This document shows, piece after piece, positions 1-12,185 of a stretch of 64,000 bases of DNA. The notes beneath the pieces are model-generated. The model saw only the letters and a list, made by a program, of their open reading frames with translations. It ran no database searches and was not told the origin of the DNA. The DNA comes from Rhodamnia argentea (lineage: Eukaryota; Streptophyta; Magnoliopsida; Myrtales; Myrtaceae): positions 28,754,283 to 28,818,282 of the forward strand of contig NC_063156.1 in the NCBI RefSeq assembly GCF_020921035.1, given 5' to 3'. A program made the translations under genes and the position numbers. How positions within the stretch are numbered: position 1 is the stretch's first letter; every line of letters starts with the position of its first letter.

Positions 1-3000
1 TGCTGGCCAATGCAGAAAGAAAAACTAAGAAAAGGAAAATGAAAAGAAACGAATAATAAAAAAAATTGAAAATAAATATTGACATATTACTAGATATTAT
101 TCACGTGGTTGTGCCACATAGGACAATCGGCGTCTGCACTAGCGATTTTCGGGTAAAATTGGTTGGATAGACTCAATTGATAAGGTATCAAGAGGTTTAA
201 GGGTCAATTGATGAAATTGAGATATTTAGGATTAAATTGGTAAAAGTTCAGTAGGTTTAGGCCCTAATTTATACTAACCACAAAGTCATGCTACGAGAGA
301 AGAGATTGCTACTGATAAACTAATCTCTCCAGCTAAGGGTCAGCCAACTGCCCATACTTAGAACCCCATTTTAAAAAAAAAACCAAAGTGATGATCTTGG
401 GTGTCCTTTGAAATTACACCATCGATTAGGATCTCTTTCCAGCCGCACACTACAAATATGTTCCGACCTCCAACGCAAGATCCGACCAATGAAGTCATCA
501 GCATTGTGCTCCCAACCATAGTCAATCAATAATTGAACGGTTTCGTATCTAACTTCCTCATAATAAATAATTGAGAGAGCTGGGAGAATCAAATGAACGA
601 GACACATCAAATGATTGGTGATGAACCAGTACACCCTTTGATGGGGACTATCCCTTTTGCTATTTTGCTTTACAACCAGGAGCCATTCGATAGTTAGGAC
701 CCCCATGGGGGAGGTCCCCCTCCCCACCTTGGACCTTTCCTGGCTAGAAGGCAAATTACATGAGGAAGGCACTTCGCTCGCTCGAGTGCCAAGGCGATCA
801 TCCAGCTGTACATTCGTTCACATTTCGTTACGTGTCTGTCGTCTGATAAAAAAAAGGGGGAAGAGTGGACATATGAGGTCTGAATGGATGTGAGGACAGA
901 AATTTCAACGTAAGAATCTTTCGAAAGTGGATGGTCCCGAAATTAATCCCGACGCAACTCTAATCATTTGATTGCTAGTTGTCTCGTGATCTTTAATCAG
1001 TAATATACCATCATACTTCGGTTGGCAATCAACTTCTTTTGGGACTTGATTAACATCATCCTTCAGGTGGCATCTGCCCTCACCTACTTGAGAAATCTCT
1101 GGAGATTTCCTCTGTTCTGAATATGATGGATATGAAACCGAGCAACAGCTAGCATGATTTTTTTTTCCTTTTTGGGTTGCCAAAAACTTAACATTTATCA
1201 CCAAATTCATACAAATAACGCCAAAAAAATGGCTGGACATGCGGATGGGCTTAGGCAAAAGAGTCCGACCCGAGCCTGACAAGTTCTATTCGAAAAATTT
1301 TGATAGGAAATAGACGACGTGGATGTCCGATCATTTTATGTGGTACGGCCGATGTTGGCATAAATAATCTTTGCAATTCTTTATAAATTTCTTTATCTAG
1401 GAGAGTGTTTCTGCTAATATAATGATAACCTCAGTTAGATGATTGAGTTCGAGCGAAGATAAAATCGAAACAGGGGACTTTGATCGACTTCCATTGAAGT
1501 TGGTTTGGTGTCCTATGTGTTGGATCCAAGGTTCAAGTTGCAGGAGCTCGAGGCTCTCCGTGTTCTCCTATTTTTGCGAAAATGTCGTACGCTGCCAATC
1601 GACTCCGAACCACATGCTTTGTCCCACGACGGAGATGGGGTCCGCATCTGAGGGGTTACCAGAAGATTTGTTCGATCTTTTGCTTCGATAGGAGAAAAAC
1701 ACGCAGAGCCTTCCACGAGGCTTGACTTGACCCGAGCTGCCCAAGCTCGCCGGTTCGATGCCTCTACTCACTCTCAGTATATCAGCCCGTGAGAAGAGGC
1801 TTGCGACTTGTCAGAAAGTGAGAACAGGGTGAGCTTAAAATGCCGAGAGATCAGCAATGAGTACTTCGCTTCCGAATCTTCGATAGGATGAAGGCAAACG
1901 AAAATTGAGAATTCAACCATCTCAGTAATAGCAGTAGAAAATGAGAAACGTTCTGTTTGGTAGTTCGGTTTTAGTCCGGATAGGATGGGAAGTATATCCT
2001 ATTTGCCGTTTGGTGATATATTTTTCAATGGATTACACCTGACTAAGTCCACATCCAAAAAAAAAAAAAAAAAAGGCCTAATTACTTGTTTGGTTAGGAG
2101 TGGAATAGACCCAAATAGAATAGGAATTACAAAAAAAAAAAAAATGAGGCGGCTTCAAGAGTGGCGCCATGCCAACCCCTCATTCTTTTATTAAGGCTCC
2201 GTATGTTTCACAGAAAATATTTTTTGAGAAAATAATTTCTTCATTTTTCGAGGTTTGAATCGCTTAGGAAAATGAGACGGTGGAATATATCCTTGGGCTC
2301 ACCATCGAAATGGGTTGCATTCCCCGAGGGGCCACTATTATAGTGGCCACCATCCTCCCCTAATCTATGTGTTGTTCTCTCTCTCTCTCTCATTTTTCTA
2401 TCAACTTTTCTTTTTTCTTTGCCCTTTTCAGTAAATTAATTGATTTTTTTAATTTGTTTAACCATATTTAAAGCACACCAAATACTTTATAGGATTAGAT
2501 ATGTCCACATTAACAATATATTATCCTATCCCAAACCTTAACCGAACGACCAAAGGCAGCCCAAGAGAGTCTTACCTCGTAGAGATCCAAGAGGCCTTGA
2601 GTTCGATTCCTAAACGTCTCCATCTCCCATTTAATCTATAAATGGAATAGATGATGAATGAGCGAGACCACCAAAACCAGAACCCCATGACGGGTTATCC
2701 AATCCTAAACGCAAAACAATCCCATTTTGTGGAATGGAGAGAAACACCCGATCGATGTTTAATAGCCCTAATGGGCCCGCTAAACATAGCCTTGGAGTCA
2801 ATCGTGAACAGCCCAAGTCTTGCCGATGAGTAGGTCCACAAGCCAAGAAGGTAGTAAGCTCCATTGCACATATCAGGGCCCATATTGGGACTTCATTTCC
2901 ACTTTGTTTAGGCCTAAATTAGAGCGATCCGCTTGTCGAAACGACTCAAAAGCACCATAAAATTGAATAACAATTCACAAGCTGGACTTTACCATAATAA

Positions 3001-3100
3001 TAATATCACTATCGCGTATTACAGCTATATATATAGATGAACCGGTACGTTCCTGTCACATGCAAAGAAACCTTGGAAACATTGCCTAATTATTCGCCTT
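1..3100. other. Gene-poor repeat debris
   Basis: No gene could be supported here. Bases 90-270 read like one arm of the AT-rich non-autonomous element family also seen near 6.4-6.8 kb and 26.8-27.3 kb, with a short phrase meaning 'loss of frame, A/T-rich arm' repeated in several copies. Two poly-A runs and a short CT tract occur near 2.05, 2.14 and 2.37 kb. Short open frames on both strands show no recognisable domain and no splice logic. Confidence 0.5.
1952..2555. repeat. Probable TIR DNA-transposon remnant with a second element inside
   Basis: The two ends are imperfect inverted repeats. The left end reads CTGTTTGGTAGTTCGGTT and the right end, read on the minus strand, gives CTGCCTTTGGTCGTTCGGTT. 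Both continue into a shared GGATAGGAT. The interior has no coding capacity. A different element end, TTAAGGCTCCG followed by TATGTTTC, begins at about 2191 and resembles the MITE family at 19.5, 32.9 and 59.0 kb, so the inner part looks like a nested insertion. I saw no clean target-site duplication, so the limits are approximate. Confidence 0.4.
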
Positions 3101-3139
3101 CTTAAACTATACACGACTTTAACGCATGTGCGCGCATGT

Positions 3140-4369
3140 TCACTTGATGCATGGACCAAGCCCTATGCCATAGTACGGCGGTGCATAACTCGGGGAGCTT
3201 GACTGATAAGAAGGCGAATTTGGAGGCGAGACGTGGTTGTACGACGAAGAAGACGAAGACGACGAATGGGCCAAGACGACGTTGCTCCTCGTTGGGTTCC
3301 TAATCATGAAGGGCACCACGTCTTCGAGAAGCCCAAGCCCTTGGCGGCCGATCGCTTCTTGGGTCGAGCCAAGAGGACAGTCTTCGATCGCAGTTTGGGC
3401 TGGCCGGGTCGTGAAGGCTGCGGCGCTTCCTTCCGCTTCCTGGACTTGATTGGCCTTATCGTGGGCTTGGGCGTCGGTCGACGAAGCGTCATTCCTGGGC
3501 TTCTTGACTGGCGGGTCCAATTGGTGGGCCTGGTCGAGGGGGAAGTAAGGGTACGCGAAGTGGAGGTGGAGACCTTCATAGGTGACGATGAGCGTGTCCG
3601 GGTCGTCGCTGGATCGCTCCACCTGCTTCTTGGCGTTGCACCTTGGGTTCGTGCACTTGTAGTAGCTTCTGTTTCATACAGTCCAATAAACCAAAACAAG
3701 AACCCAAAAAAAAAAAAAGAACAAAGATCAAACTTTCAAGCAAGAGTAGTATTTTCTGCCATGACGTTGAAGAACGAGACGTTATCAAATTCCTCATATC
3801 AGAGAGCTTCGAGCTATTACAACATAAGTTGATATAATGTGGTTTGAAGAGAAGAAAGCATAGTTACCTCGGATTGGCACTGTTCTTGATAGACTTTTGG
3901 CCGTATTTCCTCCATTTGTATCCGTCATCGGTCACCCCATTTCCACAACTCTTTATCTTAAGCGTATACTTGTGCTCGATCTTATTGAGCCCCCTCTGAA
4001 ACGACGAAGTTTGAACCCTGAGCCACAAGAAGAACATGCCATGAACCACTAATCACACAAAGCACAATGGCAGTCCTAGTCCACCTGATACTACATGATC
4101 AGACCGGAAAAAAAATCGGAAATAAACCTGGCTGGTGAATAATCTCGTGGTGGTTGAGCATCCATGTGGTGGGTGCTCAAGAACAAGGCGCTCTCGATGT
4201 CCTGGATCGTGGGGCCCGAATAGACGTTGGACATGAGCCTCTTGATGGCGGCCTCTTGATCAGACGACTCCGTCGACGGGTCCATCGTCATGAAGAGGGG
4301 AGACTCCACGTTGAGAAGCTCCCTCACAAGCTCTTCCTCGTCGTCACCGAAAACCATGCCGTCCTCCAT
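3140..4369 (-). CDS. WRKY49: WRKY transcription factor, WRKY49-like (group IIc)
   Basis: Sequence-specific DNA-binding protein expected to act in the nucleus on W-boxes. The three exons are 4369-4128, 4017-3868 and 3668-3140, with GT-AG borders and an open frame of 306 codons. The start is the ATG at 4369. An in-frame TTG further upstream is not a likely start. The WRKY domain holds WRKYGQK at residues 116-122 and a zinc site C136-X4-C141-X23-H165-X-H167. The second intron falls right after the NPR that precedes SYYKC, the conserved intron position of this family. The stretch [11 protein letters not shown] after the zinc site and the acidic N terminus match my memory of WRKY49. The C terminus is serine-rich. 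Two TTGACT motifs lie upstream. Group assignment is firm. The exact orthologue is inference. Confidence 0.9.
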
Positions 4370-4584
4370 TATAACTTCAAGCTCTTCACGCAAAATACTA
4401 GGGTTACATCAAATTAAGAGAGAGAAAGAGATAGGGAGATGGAGATGAGAAGCGAGAGCGAGGAGATGATGGGAGAAGCTTAAGAAAAAGGGGATGGAGT
4501 GGAGCAGATGAAGAGAAGGGAAGAGAAAGTTGTTGTGGCGTCTACGTGTTCATCCCGGCCTTACTATAGTCACATTAAATGTAA

Positions 4585-4654
4585 CATATATATTGACTTT
4601 TTTGAAGCGAAAGGCGGACACGAGAGTCTCTCTTGTACGCACTCGAAATTGACT
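4585..4654 (-). promoter_or_regulatory. Putative WRKY49 promoter: TATA-like tract and two W-boxes
   Basis: Reading the gene's strand, an AT-only stretch (ATATATAT) lies about 215 bases upstream of the ATG. W-box cores TTGACT occur at 4593-4598 and 4649-4654 (plus-strand reading). WRKY genes are commonly auto- or cross-regulated through such sites. Occupancy is inference, and a six-base motif can occur by chance. Confidence 0.35.
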
Positions 4655-4899
4655 TCTTCGAGAATTCCACGCCTGCCAACTTTTCTGCACTGTGGATTGG
4701 CCTTCGCGGTGGGTCAATCTTAGAAAGCATCTCTTCGTACGTGGGACTGTTGAGGATCCTGAACTTAGGTAACTCCCACAATTACGATGATGCTATAAAT
4801 AAACTCTTAAGTTTCTTTCTATCCGATGACTCAGATCCCAATAGACAATTAGCAAGTGCTTTCATTCCATCACGTCCAGATGAGTAGACAACAAGCTAT

Positions 4900-6398
4900 A
4901 TTTCGAGAATTTGCACGCTATATTTAGTGCAGCGATCAAGCCTACCTAACTCGAATTTATTGAGAAAAACAAAGATAGCCGGTGCTGATTACTTACACCG
5001 ACGAGTGCGATTTACCGAGTACTTTCTATGGAAACCCGATAGTTTTCTTTCTCCATCATGGATTTTCATATGTCAGAGTGTGGACGCGTCTGCAAGTATC
5101 TTCTTGATTAAATCATTTCGGTGGCGGGATCTTTCCTGTTAAGGAATATAAATGTGGTATTATCATTACACATTTTGTGCTCGAACGATGAGGTGAGTAT
5201 GTAAAGAACACATACCATTTGATCGAGTTAATTCATGTAAAATAAATTTACATGCAAACCCTAACTTCAATATTGTGCATTAAAGTACTCTGGTGTGTAA
5301 CATCGATAGATAGATAGATAGACAAATGTTTCACTGTTTCAGAGAGTACTGACTTCTGGTTCTGGTGTTCGGTGCGTGTTTGTCTGTGCATGCCATGGAT
5401 GGATGCATGGAGGTGGACGAAAGCTAGCTCATCCGGGGACCCATTTCCACCAAAAGAAGAGTCAACCACTAAAGAAACACCGATAACACCCTCGGAAATT
5501 GCATGGTGCCTTCCTCCTTATCGTAAATTATTGAGTGAAGGTGATCTGACGATGCCGATTCAGTTACAAATTTAGCAAGAAATGCTTTATAGAGAACAAA
5601 AAGGAAATTCCACTGTGAAAAATCTTGTCAGGCTGATGTCAACACTCGTCCCACGCTCAGGTTGGGACTTGACCTAAGATTGGAGCGTGGAAATATATAA
5701 TTAAGGAGGCGGACAGACACTTCAAAGCCCCGAACATGCCTCTCTCCTTTGACCCTATGAAAAGTTTTGTGAGAATATTGTCCTATGTTGCGAAAGGTCT
5801 AGTTATTTAAATGGTTCGAAAATTAAACTTATTGATGGAGGATAATTCGACCGGCAAACGTGTTAGAATTTTGAGTATGTCCGTCCGTCGATTGTCAGGA
5901 ATTCGAAAGTTAACGGCACAATGCGAGTCGATTTAGCGTAATCTATATTATGAGCATGTTCTGGTTCACCTGATGTGGGATAACATTATTTATCGAAACA
6001 ATAAACTGACTCTATGCGTTACTACGTCTTAAACAAAGTCAATCCCAAAGCATATAAATCCGAGAGAACGCCCATATAATGTTACCTATCGTGGACCCCA
6101 CTATTTTCCACATTAGTTGTACTCACTTTCTAAGTTTCAACTATGTCCTTCGACTTTACTAAATCCCCGTTCTCTTTTCATCCCAATTCTCAATTGCAAT
6201 CTCATTGAATAGTGATGATGGTGCCTACTGCCTACTGCCACGCACGGTATATACTCAGCACTTAACCTCTCCCTTGCACGCAAGCAAATAATGCATGCAC
6301 GAATTAATTGCCTAGGAACTATATAGATTATGAATCGAAATATTGGAATTAGTCCTACAAATTTCTTTCTTGGTGCTAAACCCCCCAGCGTGTTATTT
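4900..6398. other. Intergenic, no gene seen
   Basis: The stretch contains a short GATA microsatellite near 5307-5322. Around 5960-6000 is a phrase ending in GATGTGGGATAA that recurs near 21.25 kb, suggesting a dispersed repeat. Short open frames carry no domain. Confidence 0.4.
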
Positions 6399-6785
6399 GA
6401 AAAATTACCAAAAAAGTTCTAAATGTACAGAATCTATGCGAATTCGGTCCTAAACTTTTATTTTTTGCCGGTTAAGTTCTAAACTTCTTGCATTTATGCC
6501 AATTGAGTCTATTTGGTCATTAACGCCGACATAGATAATTTTTAATAATATTTTAATATTCTTTTTTATTTTTTTTCTTTCGTTGGCCCTAGTAGGAAGA
6601 AAGAGAAAAAAAAATAAAACGAAAAACAAAAATTTTTATTAAAAATAGTCTACGTCAGAGCCAGCCGGCCAAATTGATTGAATTGGTCCAAATATAAAAG
6701 GTTTATAACTCAATTGACAAAAAATAAAAGTTTAGGACTGAATTCGTATAATTACAATAGGTTTGAGGCTTTCTTGATAATTTTC
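6399..6785. mobile_element. Non-autonomous DNA transposon with long terminal inverted repeats
   Basis: The element is about 390 bases. The first ~130 bases (6399-6532) and the last ~130 bases (6652-6785, read on the opposite strand) align along their length. Shared blocks include GAATTC followed by an A/G, then GTCCTAAACTTTTATTTTTT. The interior is short and AT-rich with no coding potential. The flanks GTGTTATTT and TGTATTATTT could be a decayed 9-base target-site duplication, which would suit a Mutator-type element. This is tentative. Related single arms occur near 0.1-0.27, 24.77, 26.8-27.3 and 36.7 kb. Confidence 0.6.
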
Positions 6786-7540
6786 TCTGTATTATTTGGT
6801 ATCCATGATGAGGAGACCACTTCACGGAACCTACGTTTGAAGTTTCTGCTTGGGAAGTGATTGTTCCCACGTGGGCAGGGACTCTGATTGTAGTGGTGGT
6901 TTCGCAGCATTAATTGAGCTACTATGTATCTTTATCGACACATCTCTTAGGACTATAGTCTAGTCATATTCACTCCTCATAAATGTTATTCTCGCATATC
7001 CTAACATCTTGATTCTCGCTCGAGTGATCGACTTAATTTACACTCCTAACCGAGATTAGATACGTCATTGTTTGAAACTACATCGTTTGTGTGATTGAAA
7101 TGCATTCAAAGGAGAATCGTCCTTTCTAGTTTTCATGATCTTGAGGAGTTAAAGTAAGTGCGCTTAACTCTCTTAGCTGCGAGGATAACAATCCACTTTC
7201 GAATGTGTTGTAGAAGAAATTCTGCTATAGTCGTATCTAGTTATGTTCGATCTAAATCAAAAGTGGCTTTTTGGGTTTATCCTTTCAATTGGAGATATAC
7301 TAATTCAATTCATGAGATGTGAGGCAATCGGCAGTGGTAACTCATGTGATTTCCAGAATGGGGATAGGACGAGACATTGTTCACGATGAATGCAATCCTC
7401 GGCCTACCTCGCCCATCGTAAGATCTATCGAATCTCCTCGCAACGAGATCTCGAACTTGTACCACAAATCGATGGATAAGGAGATAGATAGACGAAGCCA
7501 AACATGTTAGTCCCCTCTCTGTCTATCTCTTCCAATTAAC
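6786..7540. other. Intergenic, no gene seen
   Basis: No domain, splice pattern or clear repeat was recognised in this AT-rich stretch. Confidence 0.4.
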
Positions 7541-7544
7541 AAGC

Positions 7545-8010
7545 TTAATCATGAATCTACTTACTCTGCCCCAGCCAGCCGACCGAAGTGTGCGCCACAG
7601 AAGACCCCATCTCCTGCACAAGCCGACGACGACGGTTCCTAATCCCTCCCCACCGCAAGTCGATTGCCTTGGCAGTGAGGGAAGGTAGAGGTTTTGTTCG
7701 CATGTGGGCTTTGACTTTTGGGGAGGGGGGTCTGGGCGTTTTCCAGGTGGGCCCCCCCGGTGTCTTGCACGTGAGGACAAGGGGCGTTGACTCTCAGAGT
7801 GGGCGTAGGTTTAGCTGCTGCTTTGGCTGCGGGAAACTCCCCCTCGTTTCGTTCCCATGCGGGTGATCGATCAGAAAGAGTCAACCCCTCCGTCCGGGTG
7901 GGCCGAGGGGGCCAGCGGCTGGGAGACACGTGTGGCGGCCGCGCCGTGTGTCACGTGTGCAGAATGGAGCTGTTGGGGGGAGCCCAAAGGGAAACGGAAG
8001 TCAAACCATG
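7545..8010. promoter_or_regulatory. GC-rich island with clustered G-boxes and W-boxes
   Basis: The base composition rises sharply compared with both flanks. Palindromic G-boxes CACGTG lie at 7768-7773, 7927-7932 and 7952-7957. TTGACT W-box cores lie at 7711-7716, 7787-7792 and, on the other strand, 7879-7884. This looks like a promoter or enhancer, yet no coding region with a recognisable product starts within about 2.6 kb on either side. The short frames inside it are compositional. It could belong to an unannotated non-coding transcript, a distal element for the SMR gene, or a relic promoter. Confidence 0.4.
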
Positions 8011-8049
8011 GCGAGTGAAGGACTCGACTTTGTAAATTCGAGGCACATC

Positions 8050-9551
8050 GTTCACCCAATTTGTGCCTTTGACATCTGTTAACTTGTGTGGACAGATTCT
8101 TAGACTTCGGCCAACCCGGGGGCTTAGAGCAACAAGCATGTAGGGCTCCAATCTTTCGTAATTCGAGCGGATTGGAGATAGCAATAACTTAAATCGAACA
8201 TATCGATCGCTCCTCCTCCTAAAGTAAACTTTAAAAGTTTAACGGATTGATAAATGGTTGTCAATAATTCTATCGCAAAGTAAGGGTTGCATTTTGCGTG
8301 ATTTCTCTCAAACTCTACCAATCGGATGATTATACCTAATATTAGAAAAGTTCAGATGATTGTACCCAAAGTTTAGATTCATAGTAAATTCCAATTAGAT
8401 GCTTCAACAAAACATGAATCACGCGGACCGATGAAAGTGATTCTATTGACATATGTGGTCTCCTGCAAGACGTATATTTAGGACTCAAAACAAAGACCGA
8501 AGTTTTGTTAACAGACATCAAAAGCATCGACAAAGTGAAGCTCGTCGAAAATCGATGCAAAACAACTCGAGATTTCATGAACAAAACACGTGTCGGACCT
8601 GGGTTAATCCTCGATGTCGTCCGTTCAATCGATAACAAACCCTAAAATACATAAGCACATATCAGGGGACGTCCTAATTGCCCATACGTTACAGGGAATC
8701 TCGGAAACTGACTCAAGGAGGCTCAGAACAAACCAAGAACTGACAAGGAAGGGGTGCATAATCACCAGTTCCACAAAAAAAAGCAAGAAATACACTTCTT
8801 AGTCATGTATCCCTCTAATTTTTTGGAAAATTTATTTAAAAAGCCATAAACCTATTGTATGACCATCAATTTAATTTAGATAGTTCTAAATATTTTAACA
8901 ATTTCTCCATGTAGCCCATTTTGCTAACTGCCGACTACATGCAAGGGTTCAAACACCCTCGCCTAGATGTGACCCTCCAACAAGCCCTCAACGGCTATAG
9001 GTGACGGCTTGCATGCTCAGTCCTAGCCCAAATTAGGCAAGGCCCACGCCCTTGCCAACCACATTGGGCAACGGCATCGCAGTCCTTGCCGACCACATTT
9101 GGGAGAGCGCGCGTGAGCCCTTGCCTGTGGCAGGTGACCTTCGTTGGCCATCTTGAAGGCTCTCACAATCGGTGGAGGGAAGAAGATAAATAATAAAAAG
9201 AATGAAAGAATATGGAGAAAAAAAAAAGAAAAAGAAAGCGAAAAAGAAAAATTGAGACACAAGGTTTTATTCGGGTTCATGTTTAAATTAGGGTTACATT
9301 TAGTAAATGATTTCACTATAATTATCACTTCACAATTTTCTGTTAATCACTCAATCACAAGCGAAAAAAGTATGCATATATATATTTATAAGCAGTAACT
9401 ATCAACGACTAATAAAATATTAATTCAAATTATAAAAGCCACCGAGCGGGATCCCATGCTTTTTCTATAATGGCAGTATGAATCATGAACCGCGTCCCAA
9501 CCAATTCCAGCTCCTTTGCTATCTTCTTCTATGGGCAGCCACCAGATTACT

Positions 9552-9589
<38 letters not shown>

Positions 9590-10360
9590 CACACTGCCGT
9601 TGCCTCTCGGGATCTTTTCCTTTGGATCTCATGGGTCAACAATGGTCTGGTCATGCCATTGCTGTTGATCGCTTCGCTATGTCTCTCCCTCCGGATCTTG
9701 CAACTCGCTTCTCACCCAGATCTGACATCTAGACCCCGTTGAGCGGCCGGGGTCCAATTAGATAGAGAGAGAGAAAGAGAGGGATTGTTGCCATCCCAAA
9801 TATGATAACTTCTCTAAACAGAAAATCTTTTTATGTATTAGTATGTTGACCGTATAAAATGTACAATTACAAGTGAACCACGCAAAAATAAAAATTATTG
9901 ATCTTGACAGAGTGAAGACCAATCTTGCCTTTCGCATCTACTATGGAAACTTTTTGGTTTTCAACAAATTCCGTCGAAATCTGGGTGATTATTTGTAATG
10001 CGTATGAACAACGGGAATGAAATCTTTCATATAGGATAAATGATTATCTCCCATCGATAAAATCGAAATTCAAAATTTCGAAGGATTTTACTCCAATTGT
10101 GACATCTCAAGTCTCATATTGATTTGGAAAAATGTCATGTTGAGTGATTTATAAGTCAACTTTTGATCTCCAAATACTAAAACTTGAGGTCGATCCTCGG
10201 GGTCGGTTGTCGCCTTGGGCCCGTGGACAGCAGCGACCGGCAATCCGGACACCACGACCGTCTGGCCCTGCAAATTAGCTTCTCCCCGTAAAACACGACA
10301 ACAAACACGTGCTTCAAAAACGGCAGAGTTTTCCCGCGCAAAAGAGGTAGGCGCCGCCGC
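8050..10360. other. Intergenic with repeat debris
   Basis: Bases 8.82-9.25 kb look like a decayed non-autonomous element. AT-rich arms flank a GC-rich core with repeated CCTTGCC / GCCCTTGCC phrases, similar to the core at 27.0-27.17 kb. A pure CT microsatellite occupies 9553-9586. No gene was recognised. Confidence 0.4.
9553..9586. repeat. (CT)n microsatellite
   Basis: An uninterrupted CT dinucleotide run of about 17 units. Confidence 0.95.
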
Positions 10361-10649
10361 ATTTGAATGGCGATGAAGACGCGGAGGCAACATGGGGCCA
10401 CGTCTTCCCCCGCCACGTCAGCTATCCGTAAGCTCCGCATAGCTGTCGCCCACCATCAGCCCACGATTCCAATCGCAGAAGCCGCACCTCCCCCGAAGAT
10501 TGCAAGCTACGATTTTCAAAATCTCGTTATCCTTCGCCACCTGCAGCGAAGTCCTCTGTTTTTCTCTCCCTCTCTCCAGTTTTCCGTTTCTTCCTTTGTT
10601 TCGAAGATCTTGAAATTCGAAGCTCGTTTTGGGTTCGGAACCGACGGTA

Positions 10650-10847
10650 ATGGCAGAGGAGGAAGGCTGCACGACGCCCAAGCACGAGGAGTACAGAATT
10701 CCGCCGCCCAGCATCTGCCCCCCACCGCCGAAGAAGAAGAAGCCGGCCAGCGGGAAGATGAGGGACGCGCCGAAGAACGGGTACTTCCAGCCGCCGGATC
10801 TCGATGCTCTGTTCTCTGTGCCTCCGAGGAGAGAAGCTTGTGCTTAG
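10650..10847 (+). CDS. SMR: SIAMESE-RELATED (SMR) cyclin-dependent kinase inhibitor
   Basis: A 65-residue, single-exon protein. SMR proteins bind CDK-cyclin complexes and block division, promoting endoreduplication, often under stress. The sequence shows the family's two small motifs: [14 protein letters not shown] near residues 7-20, and [11 protein letters not shown] near 48-58, the aromatic/acidic cyclin-binding type motif. A basic KKKK patch (about residues 28-31) lies between them. The start chosen is the first ATG of the frame, and the upstream TTG is ignored. Small intronless genes are normal in this family. The nearest gene downstream, FHY1-like, is convergent. The member number is not resolved. 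The NGYFQPPDL block suggests the SMR4/6/8 side of the family from memory. Confidence 0.85.
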   Translation: MAEEEGCTTPKHEEYRIPPPSICPPPPKKKKPASGKMRDAPKNGYFQPPDLDALFSVPPRREACA

Positions 10848-11104
10848 TTTGTATTGAATTATGGTGTCTTGATTAGTTTAGTTGTTAGATTAGCGGCAGT
10901 GGATTTTTCTTTTTCTCGATTGGGATAATTGTAAAAACGAAAAGGATCGCGTGGAATTCTCGAAGAGAAATTCCTTGATTCGACGCCCAAATGTAAGCAG
11001 CTTTCATTAGTAATTGATCTTTGTATTGCAATTCGCAGGAGACGTTCGTTTTGCGTGGATGATGCTCTTTAGATATGAAAATAAGTTAGATCCTAATTCT
11101 GACG

Positions 11105-11296
11105 AACGCTAACGCCATTGCGGACTGATCAAGGTTTCGTGAGCATTCTGACAAGTAGAAATTCAAAAGGCAAGCCGAGACATGGATGCACTCGATGTCC
11201 AACGCTAACGCCATTGCGGACTGATCAAGGTTTCGTGGGCATTCTGACAAGTAGAAATTCAAAAGGCGAGCCGAGACATGGATGCACTCGATGTCC
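11105..11296. repeat. 96-bp tandem duplication
   Basis: Two adjacent units, 11105-11200 and 11201-11296, differ at only about two positions, so the duplication is recent. It lies 260 bases past the SMR stop codon, in or just beyond its 3' region. The period is a multiple of three, so frames stay open across both copies on both strands. These ORFs are a by-product of the repeat and are not evidence of coding. Confidence 0.9.
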
Positions 11297-11299
11297 GTA

Positions 11300-12180
11300 C
11301 AGTCGGTACATAAATTGGGCGTTCCCCTGTTGCCACGCATATTTGCCGTGGTTGCAAGTTTCTGCTGGCGTCTGCCCTGTTACCGCGGAAATTTCTTCGA
11401 CGACTTCATAAAGATGTAATGCTCCTAAAAGATGTTCTACTCATGTAAACCTATCTCTGTTCAGAGTGGAAAATGACACAAACATGATACACGTTACCAG
11501 CATCTGTAATCTACAGCTCCGGATGGATTCATACGTGCCTCTGAAGTATCCTATCAGAGGCAATTCTGCCTCAACATCTTCCTCGCTTCAAAGCTACAAA
11601 AGATGACCTTAACTTGTCAACACCAAATAATCTCAAAGAAGCATTTCTTGGTCAGATTGATGTTGGATCCCCTTTTAGGAGAACACTGCAGCAGGAATGT
11701 CCAGAGTTTGCTCTGAGTACCGAATGTCCAGAGAGTGTAAAAGTTGAACCGCAAACTGGTTAGACACAGAAAATCTAGAAAATGCTCATGAGCAATTTAG
11801 TAAACCATGCATCTTAGTGATACGAATTTGAAGTAGAAACATAATAAAGGAGAATTAAACAAGCTGATGATATTTCACTTCACTGAGATCACTTGCACAG
11901 TAGCTGAGGATATGGGAGCGAACATTCAATCTTATACCCCGTCACCGCTTATTTATGTTGTGATATTTTGAATTCACAGAAAGAAGATGTATGCCTAACA
12001 TGGAAAGGCAAACAATAAAAGCCCAGCAAGATGCGAGGAAACAGAAGAATGCAGAACATGCACCTAATCACGGAATATAAATAGCAAAAGGGCACAAGCA
12101 AATGAAATTGTATATGAGGAGCATCGTCTCTTCAATCAACCAAGTCAATCAATCAGTTCTGCATATTTACAAGTTCAAAG
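11300..12180. other. Convergent intergenic region, no gene seen
   Basis: This is the space between the SMR gene (+) and the 3' end of the FHY1-like gene (-). It probably contains both 3' untranslated regions. No further coding signal was found. Confidence 0.4.
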
Positions 12181-12185
12181 ATTCT

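Noticed and set aside
371-772. 133-codon minus-strand frame as a gene fragment
   Set aside because: No domain that I can name and no flanking exons. Left as unexplained sequence.
3233-3832. 199-codon plus-strand frame over the WRKY last exon
   Set aside because: Antisense shadow running through an exon-intron junction, with no domain.
11086-11411. ORFs on both strands spanning the 96-bp duplication, resembling a repeated protein
   Set aside because: A repeat of period 3n keeps any frame open. Both strands look equally 'repetitive', which argues against coding.
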